Source: Ruminiclostridium herbifermentans (lineage in GTDB: Bacteria > Bacillota > Clostridia > Acetivibrionales > DSM-1351). Taken from it: a stretch of 64,000 nt of DNA. Each line of letters begins with the position of its first letter. The stretch's first letter is position 1. The position numbers and the translations under genes are program-made. Location: positions 1,728,501 through 1,792,500 of the forward strand of contig NZ_CP061336.1 in the NCBI RefSeq assembly GCF_005473905.2. Reading direction: 5' to 3'. Shown piece by piece: positions 27,301-35,927 of this stretch. The notes below the pieces were generated by a model, which saw only the letters and a list, made by a program, of their open reading frames with translations, was not told where the DNA came from and did not search any database.

Positions 27301-30300
27301 ATACAATGTTTGTTTTTCAGAATATGGATTGGGCTGAAGAAACATCCAGTGACATAGTATTTTCAAAATTTGATTTTGAAAGCGGAATATCAAAGTTTGA
27401 TTTTACCCTTTATTCAGTCCCTAAACAAGATAGTATTTATTTTGAATTAGAGTATGCCACTAAATTGTTCAAAAAAAGCACCATTGAACGCTTTGTGGAG
27501 CATTATCAGATTCTGTTGGATATAATATCTCAAAACACTGAAATTCTAATTTCAGATATAGATATATTATCAAAACTTGAAAAGAATCTTCTTTTACTCA
27601 AGTTTAATCAAACACAACAGGAATATCCGAAAAATAAAACAATATGTGACTTATTTGAAGAACAAGTAAAAAAATCTTATGATTGTATCGCTGTAGAAGC
27701 TGGTAATCAAAAACTCACATATGATGAACTGGATATTAAATCGAACAGCCTTGCGCATAAGTTGAGAGAACATGGTGTTACTTCAGACACAATAGTGGGA
27801 TTGTTAATTGAGCGCTCTATTGAGTTTGTAGTTGGTATAATGGCTATATTAAAGGCAGGAGGAGCTTATTTGCCGATAGATCCAGAATATCCTGAAACAA
27901 GAATTAAGTACATACTTGAAGATGCAGGTGCGAAAATTTTACTTACCACTGATTCTATAGAAGAAAGAATTGAGTTTGATGGAACAGTAATAAATCTTCG
28001 AGATAGCAATACTTATTCTGGAAACAGTCAGAAGATTGAAAATATAAATAATCCTAATGATTTAGCCTATGTAATTTATACTTCAGGCTCAACAGGTAAA
28101 CCAAAAGGAGTAATGATTCCTCACAAAGCTCTAAATAATTACTTGCATTGTATATATAAGTGGTATGACGAAGAAATTGATAAAAGAGATAAATGTTTTA
28201 GTCTTGCTAACATATCATTTGATGCAAATGTAGTGGAAATTTTCATGCCTCTTTTATTTGGTGCTACTCTTGTGCTTAACGATCAACCAATACTGATGGA
28301 TTTGGAGCATTTAGCAGACACTCTTGCAGATAAGGAAGTAACTTTTGCATTTATTCCTCCTACAATACTTCAAGATTTATGCAGGTTGCTAAAGGCTAGA
28401 AATTCAAAATTAAATAAAATACTTACAGGTCTTGAGAACATTAAAGATTATGTTCTTGAAGAATTCTTTGAGTTAAACAAAGATATGAAGGTATTAGTAG
28501 GGTATGGTCCAACAGAGGCTACAATATGTGCTTCATTTTATAGGTATAAGTCTGGCAAAACAGTAGGAAAAACTGTACCTATAGGTAAACCACTTGCAAA
28601 TACTCAAATATATCTTACAGATTCAAACTTTAAGTTAGTACCACTAGGTGTGGCTGGAGAATTATGTATTGCTGGTGAAGGCCTTTCAAGAGGTTATCTG
28701 AATAATCCTGCCCTAACTTCTGAAAAGTTTGTAGACAACCCTTTTAGTTTTGGAGAAAAAATGTATAAGACAGGAGATCTTGCAAAATGGAATAGTGATG
28801 GTGAACTGGAGTTTTTGGGTAGATCCGATTTTCAGGTTAAAATTAGAGGTTATAGGGTTGAACTAGGAGAAATCGAATCAAAGCTGCTCAAGCATGAATC
28901 AGTTAAGGAAGCTGTGGTGCTGGACAGAACAGATTCAAATGGTAATAAGTATTTATGTGCATATTTAGTGCAGGATAGAGATATATCTGCTTCTGATTTT
29001 AGAGAGTTTTTATCAAAAGATTTACCAGATTATATGATACCTTCTTATTATGTAAGGATTCAAAATATTCCTTTAACTTCCAACGGTAAAATTGATAGAA
29101 GAGCGCTGCCTGAACCTACATTAAGCTTAGAAACAAAATATGCACCACCTAGGAATGATATAGAAAAAGAACTTGTAGAAGTATGGCAGGAGGTACTAGG
29201 AATAGAGTCGGTAGGTATTTATGATAATTTCTTTGAATTAGGAGGGTCGTCCTTAAAAGCCATTCAGGTCAGTGGAAAGCTTAAGAGTTTTGGCCTAAAC
29301 ATGATGAATATACTTAGGAATCCTACAATTGCTGAACTTAGCAAATATGCTGTTCCATTTGGAGGACAAGGGGTTGAATTACCTGAACAAATGAAAAAAA
29401 ATATCGAACTGGATTATTATTTTGATACACAGGGAAATAGGGATCCTTTAACTGAAAATATGGATTGTGCAAATGTAATGCTTTATTTTATTCTTAAAAA
29501 GCAATTAGGTAATAAAGGAAACTACTCTGAGTACTTTGCACAAGGTTTTGATATGAATATAACAGAGAATCAGTACGGTGGAATATATGATATTAATTTT
29601 TCAACTTATCATTTATGGAAGGATGCTTTTGAAATCAAAAATTATAAAGAAAAGGGTACTGAGGCTATGTCTCAGATTGAGCAGTTACTAGACAAAGGAG
29701 AACAGCTAATTGTAGATATATACTGTCTCAGAAATCCTGCATTTAGAGAATTTGTAAGCTATAACGCTCCTGAAATAAAGGAAAGACGAGGACATTTATT
29801 TATGCTTGTCGCCCGTGACAGTGATAATTTATATTCTGTTGAAATGCCTGAAATGATAAATCCAGATAGATATATTCCTTATATTGAAAATAAGTCTGTA
29901 GGACTTATTCCTAAAAAAGATATACTACCAGCTTTCGAATTTGATGTTTTTTATTCTACTGTTACTGTAAATAAGCAAAAATTACAAGGAGAATCAAAGC
30001 TAAGAGAGCTTGTAGATCTAATAATAAAAAATTATAAAAGATCAGTTACAAATGAAAATGGACTTACAACCTATTACGGCGAAGCTGCACTTGATAAGCT
30101 TATAGAAATATCATGTAAAGAGTTTCAAAGACTTGATGATAAAAACAACATGCAAAACCGTATACTTCAAGAAATATTAGACTGGAAACTTATAACACTC
30201 GCACATCGTAGAAGACTATTTAAAATTACATTAGAAAACTATAGCGGAGAATGTAACAATGATATTAAATGGATGGTTATAAAGCTTTTAGAAGAATCGG

Positions 30301-30446
30301 CTCAAAGATGGAGAGACATATGCCATACTCTAACCAAAAAGTACAATCTGACAAGTGTTATTGATAAGGAGGCAGGCAGGTGCTTTACAGAAATAAAAGA
30401 ACTGGAAAAGGAGTTAATGTATCTATTGGAGAGATTATGGTCTTAA
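24339..30446 (+). CDS. NRPS: acyl-AMP ligase - PCP - C - A - PCP - BtrH-like terminal domain
   Basis: 2035-aa assembly-line enzyme. Residues ~1-575: fatty-acyl-AMP-ligase-type loader (FSSGSTSDPKG, PLTHDLGLVG, SPNFGY). PCP1 at ~580-650 (GGNSLK, Ser601). Condensation domain ~665-1095 with intact HHIISDG (780-786). Adenylation domain ~1105-1600 (YTSGSTGKPKG from 1247), specificity positions read by eye as D-A-V-F-I-T-G-I-C, not a confident match. PCP2 ~1610-1680 (GGSSLK, Ser1638). Residues ~1690-2035 resemble the butirosin BtrH acyltransferase fold, with candidate Cys1710, Asp1793 and His1819, followed by a helical region. There is no thioesterase, so the acyl-aminoacyl chain may be passed to an amine acceptor. 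ATG at 24339 after gggagagg. No phosphopantetheinyl transferase lies in the window. Confidence 0.88.
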   Translation: MLKYRNLIELFEDIKQCDKGIYFIEDINKEVFIKYEELYTKSLKILGFLQGKGVKPGDEIIFQIQDNQSFICVFWACILGGIIPVPIPLGNNEEHKLKIVRIWNNLNKPYLITESKLDSYLSEQESIKEHSFLIEEAIDSHSLGKIYTPNSDDIAFIQFSSGSTSDPKGVILTHENLLVNINAMLNAVKILPDDATLSWMPLTHDLGLVGFHISSLAGGINQYIMPTSLFIRHPILWIEKSNEYKISVLASPNFGYKHFLSSFKPELASNWDLSHIRLILNGAEPISSELCNLFIAKMSAYNLRSNVILPVYGLAEASLAVSIPPVGEEFVTLSIKRESVSLGQKAILDSSSSESVKFVDLGFPVQDCFVRICDEDNLIVEENTVGTIQITGKNVTRGYYNNPQATANAFTQDGWLDTGDIGFMRNGRLIVIGRKKDIIFINGQNYYPYDIEKTAEGLGIIESGKVAACSVQDEVSKTEEICIFVLFGGMLEDFVPIAIALKTNINKLMGLDIKYIIPVENLPLTASGKVQRYKLAENFKNGMYADVVNRINCFTAEKAQAKNIVLPESEIEKKIVELWEDVLGIENIGVTDNFFELGGNSLKVSNLLSRIEEQFNIKIPITTAFEILTVRKLSEFIEDAKKKEYSIIPHIEKREYYPVSSAQKRLVILNQIDSDITYNISSAMQIEGILDTERFINAFKLLVDRHESLRTSFEIIDGEPVQKISEKLEFNMDITLCKDEDVPELIKNFIRPFDLRIAPLIRAKLLKINNRKHILLCDMHHIISDGISCSILFNELIKSYQGASLNELKVQYKDYAVWQDEMLKTEYTSKEKKFWINQFSDEIPILNFPCDYQRPAVQSFEGSRVCFEINGGLLERLERLSIKTGTTLFMVFLAAYNILLHKYTGQEDIVVGTPVSGRTRSELNNVIGMFVNTLALRNYPKSNIKFSSFLQDVKNRFLMALENQDYQFEMLVDALKIKRNIDRNPLFDTMFVFQNMDWAEETSSDIVFSKFDFESGISKFDFTLYSVPKQDSIYFELEYATKLFKKSTIERFVEHYQILLDIISQNTEILISDIDILSKLEKNLLLLKFNQTQQEYPKNKTICDLFEEQVKKSYDCIAVEAGNQKLTYDELDIKSNSLAHKLREHGVTSDTIVGLLIERSIEFVVGIMAILKAGGAYLPIDPEYPETRIKYILEDAGAKILLTTDSIEERIEFDGTVINLRDSNTYSGNSQKIENINNPNDLAYVIYTSGSTGKPKGVMIPHKALNNYLHCIYKWYDEEIDKRDKCFSLANISFDANVVEIFMPLLFGATLVLNDQPILMDLEHLADTLADKEVTFAFIPPTILQDLCRLLKARNSKLNKILTGLENIKDYVLEEFFELNKDMKVLVGYGPTEATICASFYRYKSGKTVGKTVPIGKPLANTQIYLTDSNFKLVPLGVAGELCIAGEGLSRGYLNNPALTSEKFVDNPFSFGEKMYKTGDLAKWNSDGELEFLGRSDFQVKIRGYRVELGEIESKLLKHESVKEAVVLDRTDSNGNKYLCAYLVQDRDISASDFREFLSKDLPDYMIPSYYVRIQNIPLTSNGKIDRRALPEPTLSLETKYAPPRNDIEKELVEVWQEVLGIESVGIYDNFFELGGSSLKAIQVSGKLKSFGLNMMNILRNPTIAELSKYAVPFGGQGVELPEQMKKNIELDYYFDTQGNRDPLTENMDCANVMLYFILKKQLGNKGNYSEYFAQGFDMNITENQYGGIYDINFSTYHLWKDAFEIKNYKEKGTEAMSQIEQLLDKGEQLIVDIYCLRNPAFREFVSYNAPEIKERRGHLFMLVARDSDNLYSVEMPEMINPDRYIPYIENKSVGLIPKKDILPAFEFDVFYSTVTVNKQKLQGESKLRELVDLIIKNYKRSVTNENGLTTYYGEAALDKLIEISCKEFQRLDDKNNMQNRILQEILDWKLITLAHRRRLFKITLENYSGECNNDIKWMVIKLLEESAQRWRDICHTLTKKYNLTSVIDKEAGRCFTEIKELEKELMYLLERLWS

Positions 30447-30527
30447 GGAAATTTCTATTATAGGTATATGACTACTACTGATATTAACGATTCATTCTAA
30501 ATAAAATAAGAAAAGGAAGAATAATGA

Positions 30528-31838
30528 ATGCAAGATGCAGCGATTTTAGACAGAAACATTAGCCCAGTTAATATGAAATTGAATTTATTGCTACTTGTAT
30601 CAGGTAGATTCATATCAGGTATAGGGTCAACAGTATTAACATTTGCTTTAAGCTTATATGTATTGGACATAACCGGGACGGCAGGTACTTTTTCTTTGGT
30701 ATTGAGCCTATCCGTCCTCCCTATGATTTTCGTAAACATGTTTACAGGTGTCTTTGTTGACAGATATAACAAAAAAAGAATTATTGTCGGATCAGATATT
30801 TTAAGTGGCGTAATAGTTATTGCATACACAGGATTACTCAATTTTTATCCCAAAAGCATTGTGCTTATAGTTTTTTATGTTCTAACAATAAGCACAATTC
30901 AGTCCTTTTTCAACCTTGCAGTAAACTCGTCTATTCCGGAAATCGTAAATAAAGATAACATACCTACAGCAAATGCTGCGATTCAAGGAATATCAGCTAT
31001 AGTAAATATAATAGGACCTATAATAGGAGCTGTGCTATATACAACATTTGGAATTAAAGTGATATTTATGCTAAATGGGATAGTACTTATTCTATCTGGT
31101 ATATTTGAAATGTTTCTCAAATTCAAAAAACTTAATACTTCATCAGATGATAGTATTGGTAAAAAAGGATATCTAGCAGATTTAAAGACGACATTTAGTT
31201 ATTTGTACTCACAAAAAATTATAATTTTCTTTTTAGCCTTTGCAGCAGTAGTAAGTCTTATATATTATCCAATGGTAAGCATGGTTCTGACATATGTAAG
31301 CTACAATATTATGAAAGTTTCCGGGATTCAATTGTCTATTATACAGGCTTCGGCGGCAGTAGGTACAATAGCAGGTGCTTCTCTTATATCTTTTATAAAA
31401 TCACTTAGTAGCAATATGATTAAAAGATTTTTTACATTGTTTAAAATACAGGCAATTTTGTTTATATTGTGGCTATTGCCTTTTGGTGCTCAAACACTTA
31501 CTAAAAATATGTGGGTCATAACAATTATTTTCAGCATTATACTTGTTATATTAAGTTCAGTAAATACTTTACAAAATGTTTCTATGATTTCATATTTCCA
31601 GTTTCAGATACCAGAGGAATTGTTAGGACGTGTTTTTGGAGTATTCATGACAGCAGCATTTATATTTAGTCCTGTGGGACTTTGGTTGTATGGGGTTTTA
31701 CTGGATATATTTAAATGGTATTATTTGACTACTGCTTCTGGAATCATCTTATTACTTATAGGTATTTTTGCAGTGAAAAGTAAATATTTTCAAGACTTTA
31801 TTAATGATTTTAAAATTAAACAGGGTGAAATGTTATAG
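30528..31838 (+). CDS. MFS transporter, probable exporter
   Basis: 436-aa major facilitator superfamily permease, about 12 membrane helices, of the bacterial drug-efflux/enterobactin-exporter-like type. The N-terminal half shows SGRFISGIGSTVLTFALSLYVLDITGT and the loop motif FVDRYNKKRIIVGSD; the C-terminal half has PEELLGRVFGVFMTAAF. The ATG at 30528 follows aaaaggaag; an out-of-frame ATG overlaps at 30524. It follows the NRPS by about 80 nt in the same direction, so export of the NRPS product or self-protection is the natural guess. Substrate not deducible. Confidence 0.87.
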   Translation: MQDAAILDRNISPVNMKLNLLLLVSGRFISGIGSTVLTFALSLYVLDITGTAGTFSLVLSLSVLPMIFVNMFTGVFVDRYNKKRIIVGSDILSGVIVIAYTGLLNFYPKSIVLIVFYVLTISTIQSFFNLAVNSSIPEIVNKDNIPTANAAIQGISAIVNIIGPIIGAVLYTTFGIKVIFMLNGIVLILSGIFEMFLKFKKLNTSSDDSIGKKGYLADLKTTFSYLYSQKIIIFFLAFAAVVSLIYYPMVSMVLTYVSYNIMKVSGIQLSIIQASAAVGTIAGASLISFIKSLSSNMIKRFFTLFKIQAILFILWLLPFGAQTLTKNMWVITIIFSIILVILSSVNTLQNVSMISYFQFQIPEELLGRVFGVFMTAAFIFSPVGLWLYGVLLDIFKWYYLTTASGIILLLIGIFAVKSKYFQDFINDFKIKQGEML

Positions 31839-32329
31839 TATGAGAACTGGCATTTATCACTACAAAGGACAAGCTGTCAAGGCTTGAGTTGGTATTACAG
31901 GCTCTTGACTCATAGATAAATGGTGAGATAGAAATTATCTTTTCTTTCTATGGATTTGATAAAAGCCACAAATGGTAAACAAATACAGACGTTGCTGGTT
32001 TCTACTCCTATTAGTTTTTTATAATATGTCTATCAAGCTTTATGAGTGTATCTCTTGTATTGCCATCAAGAGATACACTCCACTGCTTGACCACATAAGC
32101 ACTACTTTCCATTATCTTCTTCTATACATTCATAGTGGATTGTATTTAGATACTATAGCCTTCTGTAATGAACTATAAGAATTGAATTGTTTCTGCTAAT
32201 GCCTGCATAGTTTTGAACATTTATTGATATCTCCGAGAACATGAGTAAACTGTTATTTTTCAAGGACTAAATTTGAAAATCAATGACCTAGAAAGAATCC
32301 GTTATGAAACTATAAGGGGGATAAAAAAT
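31839..32329. other. Intergenic region with a large imperfect hairpin
   Basis: No convincing gene. GAGTGTATCTCTTG (32044-32057) pairs perfectly over 14 bp with CAAGAGATACACTC (32067-32080) around a 9-nt loop. An outer TCAAGC/GCTTGA stem extends the structure to about 32034-32090. There is no T-run, so it is not a plain terminator. A 68-codon frame crosses the hairpin and looks accidental. Confidence 0.55.
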
Positions 32330-33172
32330 ATGAAAAGGGCTCAAATAACTACATTTTTAAAAGGAATAGTTTTTGATTTATTATTTTTGCTGATATACAC
32401 TTTAAATTCTAAATTTGTAAGTATATTAATGAGTTATGCATCTAAATCTAAATTTATGAGGGCTGTAGAATACTTAAACAATACCATATCTTTAGAAATG
32501 ATATTAAATGTTGTAATTTCTACATTAATATATATCATAATTTTTAGAATAAGAAAAATTAATATATTGACGTTCTGTAAATTTAAAATTATCTGTATAA
32601 AAAATTTAATGTTATCTATTTTTATTGGTATTTCAATATCGATTTTTATACTATGCTTTATGAATATGGAATATTTTGAACCCAATTTATACGCAGTGAT
32701 AAGCTTTTTTGATAGATTTAATAATGGCAATATTTTTTATTTTATGTTTTACAACATTGTTGTTTTTACTATTTTTGAAGAAATGCTTTTTAGGGGATTA
32801 ATATTTAATGAATTGAGGAAAGTTATGCCTCTTACAGTAGCAGTTATTATTCAAGCTTTACCGGCGGCATTTCAGTCAGACATGATGTTGAGTGTATTTG
32901 GATACATTAGCATGGTAATATATTGTCTAGCCTATATTTGCTCCGATTCTATCTGGGGTTCTATTACAGTATTGTATACTTCTCATATATTTGTGATGCT
33001 GACCAGAAGAGCAGGTATAGATAGCTACCTGCAAAGTGTTGGAGATTTTGTACTAATTATAGGAATGTGCGTTAGTGCAATAATAACATGTTTAATATAC
33101 TTTATATGGATAAGTAAAAATCTAAAGAAAAAGGGCTATGACAGCAATGGTTTAATTGGAATGCAAATTTAA
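32330..33172 (+). CDS. CPBP family membrane protein (protease/immunity type)
   Basis: 280-aa membrane protein with about seven or eight helices and a CPBP (CAAX protease/bacteriocin-processing) signature: EEMLFRG supplies the EExxxR motif and a later SHIFVML the third-motif His. The expected FxxxH second motif is not clear (the region reads AAFQSDMM), so protease activity is doubtful. The ATG at 32330 is used because aaggggg lies about 9 nt before it; a TTG at 32273 would add 19 residues. CPBP proteins often sit in antimicrobial loci as processing or immunity factors, which fits its place after the NRPS and exporter (inference). Confidence 0.72.
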   Translation: MKRAQITTFLKGIVFDLLFLLIYTLNSKFVSILMSYASKSKFMRAVEYLNNTISLEMILNVVISTLIYIIIFRIRKINILTFCKFKIICIKNLMLSIFIGISISIFILCFMNMEYFEPNLYAVISFFDRFNNGNIFYFMFYNIVVFTIFEEMLFRGLIFNELRKVMPLTVAVIIQALPAAFQSDMMLSVFGYISMVIYCLAYICSDSIWGSITVLYTSHIFVMLTRRAGIDSYLQSVGDFVLIIGMCVSAIITCLIYFIWISKNLKKKGYDSNGLIGMQI

Positions 33173-33294
33173 TTCTATTAAAATTTACTATTAACAAGCT
33201 TTTACAATTAATATTCAACATTATGAGTTCTATATTAAACTACTATAATGTAATGGCAAAGGCTAAACGTCATATAATAATAGATACCAAAACA

Positions 33295-34302
33295 TCATTC
33301 TTTGATTTTATTATATATATTATTTATCCAATCATAAAATTTCTGCTTTTCTTCAAACTGAGGATAGTGTGCAGACTCTTCAAAAACTACAAACTCCTTT
33401 GATGGGGCATTGATTGAATCAAAGTAAGCTTTAGCAGAGTTTACAGGTGTTAAATAATCATGCTTACCCATAACGAAATAGCAAGGGATCTTTAACTCAG
33501 AAACCTCATTTGGAAGATTACTTTGCATTAGTTCTGTCCAGAGTATTTTACTGGAAATGGAACGGCCTTTGCTAAAACGAATGGTATCAAGGAAATTGTA
33601 TTCAGGACTTAGCAGTAATCCCGATGCCATGTCACTTGCATCATTTATAAGACGTGACACTCCGCCATATTTTCTTACAAATTTTCTAGGAAGTGAGTCT
33701 TTATGATTAACAATATTTTCCCTGTAGGACTCAATTTCTTTAATATCTTGCAGGTGATTCTGCTGAGTTGCTTGCTTTAGACAATATTCCAGTGATTCCA
33801 ATTCTCTGCTCCAAAAGTCACCTATTTGACCTATTCCAATATAAGCTAAATATTTTTCGGGAGCCAAATTAGCTGCTTTAATTCCAATAACCGTTCCAAA
33901 GGAATGACCAGCTAAAATTATTCTATTTGTACATAGTTTTTGGCTAATATAATCTGTTAATGCAATTAAGTCCTCTACCAATAAATTAATTGACAGGTTA
34001 GAATAATCCTCTAAAAAGTGAAAAGACTTACCAGTAGCCCTTTCATCATAATGTACGATAGTGAAGTTTTGCTCCAATAAATCTTGATATTTTCTGACAT
34101 ATGGGATTTCCGTTGTTCCGGGCCCTCCATGTACAAATATGATTACAGGATTATTTTTGTCATTGCCCCTAATCATAACTCCATGTTTTGTGCCATTTAT
34201 AGGTACTAGTCCAAGAGTACTAATGCTGTTTTCGAAACCTCTTATTGCAGGTGTCCATGTCTGGAAGGGTAAACCTTTAATAACTATTTTTTTTCTCTTC
34301 AT
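33295..34302 (-). CDS. Alpha/beta hydrolase, proline iminopeptidase-like
   Basis: 335-aa serine hydrolase. Oxyanion motif FVHGGPGT (56-63), nucleophile elbow GHSFG with Ser134, and a late GKHDYLTP Asp and SAHYP His form the expected triad. The HGGPG motif points to the proline-iminopeptidase/epoxide-hydrolase-like S33 group. No signal peptide. The coding start ATG at 34302 has no adjacent ribosome binding site; a strong one (aggaggtg) lies about 60 nt upstream, beyond a GTCCATG/CATGGAC hairpin described separately. It converges on the NRPS locus from the other strand, and its substrate is unknown. Confidence 0.85.
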   Translation of the reverse strand: MKRKKIVIKGLPFQTWTPAIRGFENSISTLGLVPINGTKHGVMIRGNDKNNPVIIFVHGGPGTTEIPYVRKYQDLLEQNFTIVHYDERATGKSFHFLEDYSNLSINLLVEDLIALTDYISQKLCTNRIILAGHSFGTVIGIKAANLAPEKYLAYIGIGQIGDFWSRELESLEYCLKQATQQNHLQDIKEIESYRENIVNHKDSLPRKFVRKYGGVSRLINDASDMASGLLLSPEYNFLDTIRFSKGRSISSKILWTELMQSNLPNEVSELKIPCYFVMGKHDYLTPVNSAKAYFDSINAPSKEFVVFEESAHYPQFEEKQKFYDWINNIYNKIKE

Positions 34303-34369
34303 TAAATATGTCCATGCTGTGTATTAAGTCAAAAAATTCATAAAGCGACGACATGGACTTACACCTCCT
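34303..34369 (-). promoter_or_regulatory. Hairpin leader between Shine-Dalgarno and start codon of the hydrolase
   Basis: Read on the minus strand: AGGAGGTG, a few bases, GTCCATGT, a 33-nt loop, GCATGGAC, then ATATTTA and the ATG at 34302. The hairpin would bring the Shine-Dalgarno close to the true start. Alternatively the Shine-Dalgarno serves the ATG inside GTCCATG (34354), which opens a 25-codon frame ending at 34277 that overlaps the hydrolase start out of frame. The remaining gap to 34539 shows no gene. Confidence 0.5.
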
Positions 34370-34539
34370 ATAAAATATTTTTATAGAGTTTCCTTTAGCA
34401 ATTTAAGTCCATTATTCTTATTTTGCTAGTGTGTTTTAGATATATTATTACCAAGTGAAAAACATATAATGTTTTAACATATCAACTTATTCAAATGCTT
34501 TATATTACTTTAGTTTTACAAATAATGGCTTGGTACAAA

Positions 34540-35808
34540 TTAATTTTCAGAGTAATCAGAATTAGATAGATAGCTTGGAGCCTGATAAACCATTATTTCG
34601 CTCAATATACGAGCACCACTATCAAAATCTATATTTTCATTACTTAGGAGAATAGTGCTGTTTTTAAAAGACAGTATTCCTTTATCAATATAAATATGCT
34701 TTTGTTTAAGGATATTATCAACTTTTAAAATACTATTCCAAAACATTTTTGATTTTTTTAAATCAATTGAATTACCATCACTTAATTGTAACACATAATG
34801 AAGCTTTAATTTATTAGTAGTGCTTCTAGTCTTCAAAGATGAGTAATAGACTGAAGCCTTATTTACGCTACTCCAACCATATGTTTTGCTTTGCATAAAA
34901 TAACCTTTTTTTAATTCTATTCCGTCATCTGAAATAATTGTACATATATTAAATAATTGAGATAAAAGCATAAAGAATACAGTTGAAATGATTATTAATG
35001 AACGTTTAAATCCAAGCTTGTTATATACTTTTGTAATAAATCCCCAATAATCATCATATCCTTCAAATGTAATTAATATAAAAATAGTAAAACCAAAAAT
35101 GATAAATAACCAACCAACAAAATCGGGCTGAATAAGCATTATGTATCCTTCAGACATCAGTATTTTTGCTTGGATAAAGTTAAATACCAAATATATAATG
35201 TATAGTACACCAAATATTAGGGCACCTATAATAGTAAATATAAGTACTTGTAAAAAGCTAATATATCTATTTGAGGTTTTATTGGAATGTTCAGTATCAA
35301 TATGCTTGAAAGCAAAATTATAATATTTATTTTTTAGTTGATTTTTAGATTTAACATTGAGTTTTAATTTTTTTGATTTGCTTTTATTGTATTCTATGTC
35401 AATTAGGAGTCCTGATTCTTTATAAAATTTTACCCTATATTTTTTCCCAGGATGCATATCAACTTTTGAAAAGTCTCCGCTTAAGTGAATATATTCATCG
35501 TTATCATAGGATAAAAATGTAGCAGTAGGGATTGGAGGCATAGCACCATATTTCTCATTTCTTGTATAAAGAACATTATAATCACACAAAACTAATGTTT
35601 TTTCTAGAATACCAGTCTGCCTATCTGCCTTTATTTTTATAAATTCTTTTCGAATAAAATTGAAGCAGTACAAGAAGTAAGTCACTAGCAGTATGAATGG
35701 AAGAATATATGAAAAATCTTTGCTGGATATTTTAATTAAAAAGAAATAAAGTGGAAATAGTAAAATAAATAATGATAATACCATTGGGATTAAGCGTTTA
35801 TAACTCAT
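34540..35808 (-). CDS. Multi-pass membrane protein of unknown function
   Basis: 422-aa protein I do not recognise. Two helices at the N-terminus (~8-50) are followed by a soluble stretch of about 130 residues rich in beta-type sequence (YIHLSGDFSKVDMHPGKKYRVKF), then three or four more membrane helices (~180-295), and a C-terminal soluble region (~295-422) ending in a charged tail. No catalytic motif is evident. It lies alone on the minus strand between the hydrolase and the spore-protein gene, divergent from the latter. An envelope or sporulation role is only a guess from its neighbour. Confidence 0.6.
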   Translation of the reverse strand: MSYKRLIPMVLSLFILLFPLYFFLIKISSKDFSYILPFILLVTYFLYCFNFIRKEFIKIKADRQTGILEKTLVLCDYNVLYTRNEKYGAMPPIPTATFLSYDNDEYIHLSGDFSKVDMHPGKKYRVKFYKESGLLIDIEYNKSKSKKLKLNVKSKNQLKNKYYNFAFKHIDTEHSNKTSNRYISFLQVLIFTIIGALIFGVLYIIYLVFNFIQAKILMSEGYIMLIQPDFVGWLFIIFGFTIFILITFEGYDDYWGFITKVYNKLGFKRSLIIISTVFFMLLSQLFNICTIISDDGIELKKGYFMQSKTYGWSSVNKASVYYSSLKTRSTTNKLKLHYVLQLSDGNSIDLKKSKMFWNSILKVDNILKQKHIYIDKGILSFKNSTILLSNENIDFDSGARILSEIMVYQAPSYLSNSDYSEN

Positions 35809-35927
35809 ATGTTATCCTTTGGAATGTTATTTATATTATATTGTATTATTTGCTGAAATTATCGTCAAGTGGCTGTTTACAATTTTGTTTTGTGGACATA
35901 ATAAAAAAAGCTAATTATATATTTTTT

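Noticed and set aside
31972-32178. 68-codon frame as a gene
   Set aside because: It runs through a perfect 14-bp hairpin, has no ribosome binding site and no recognisable sequence.
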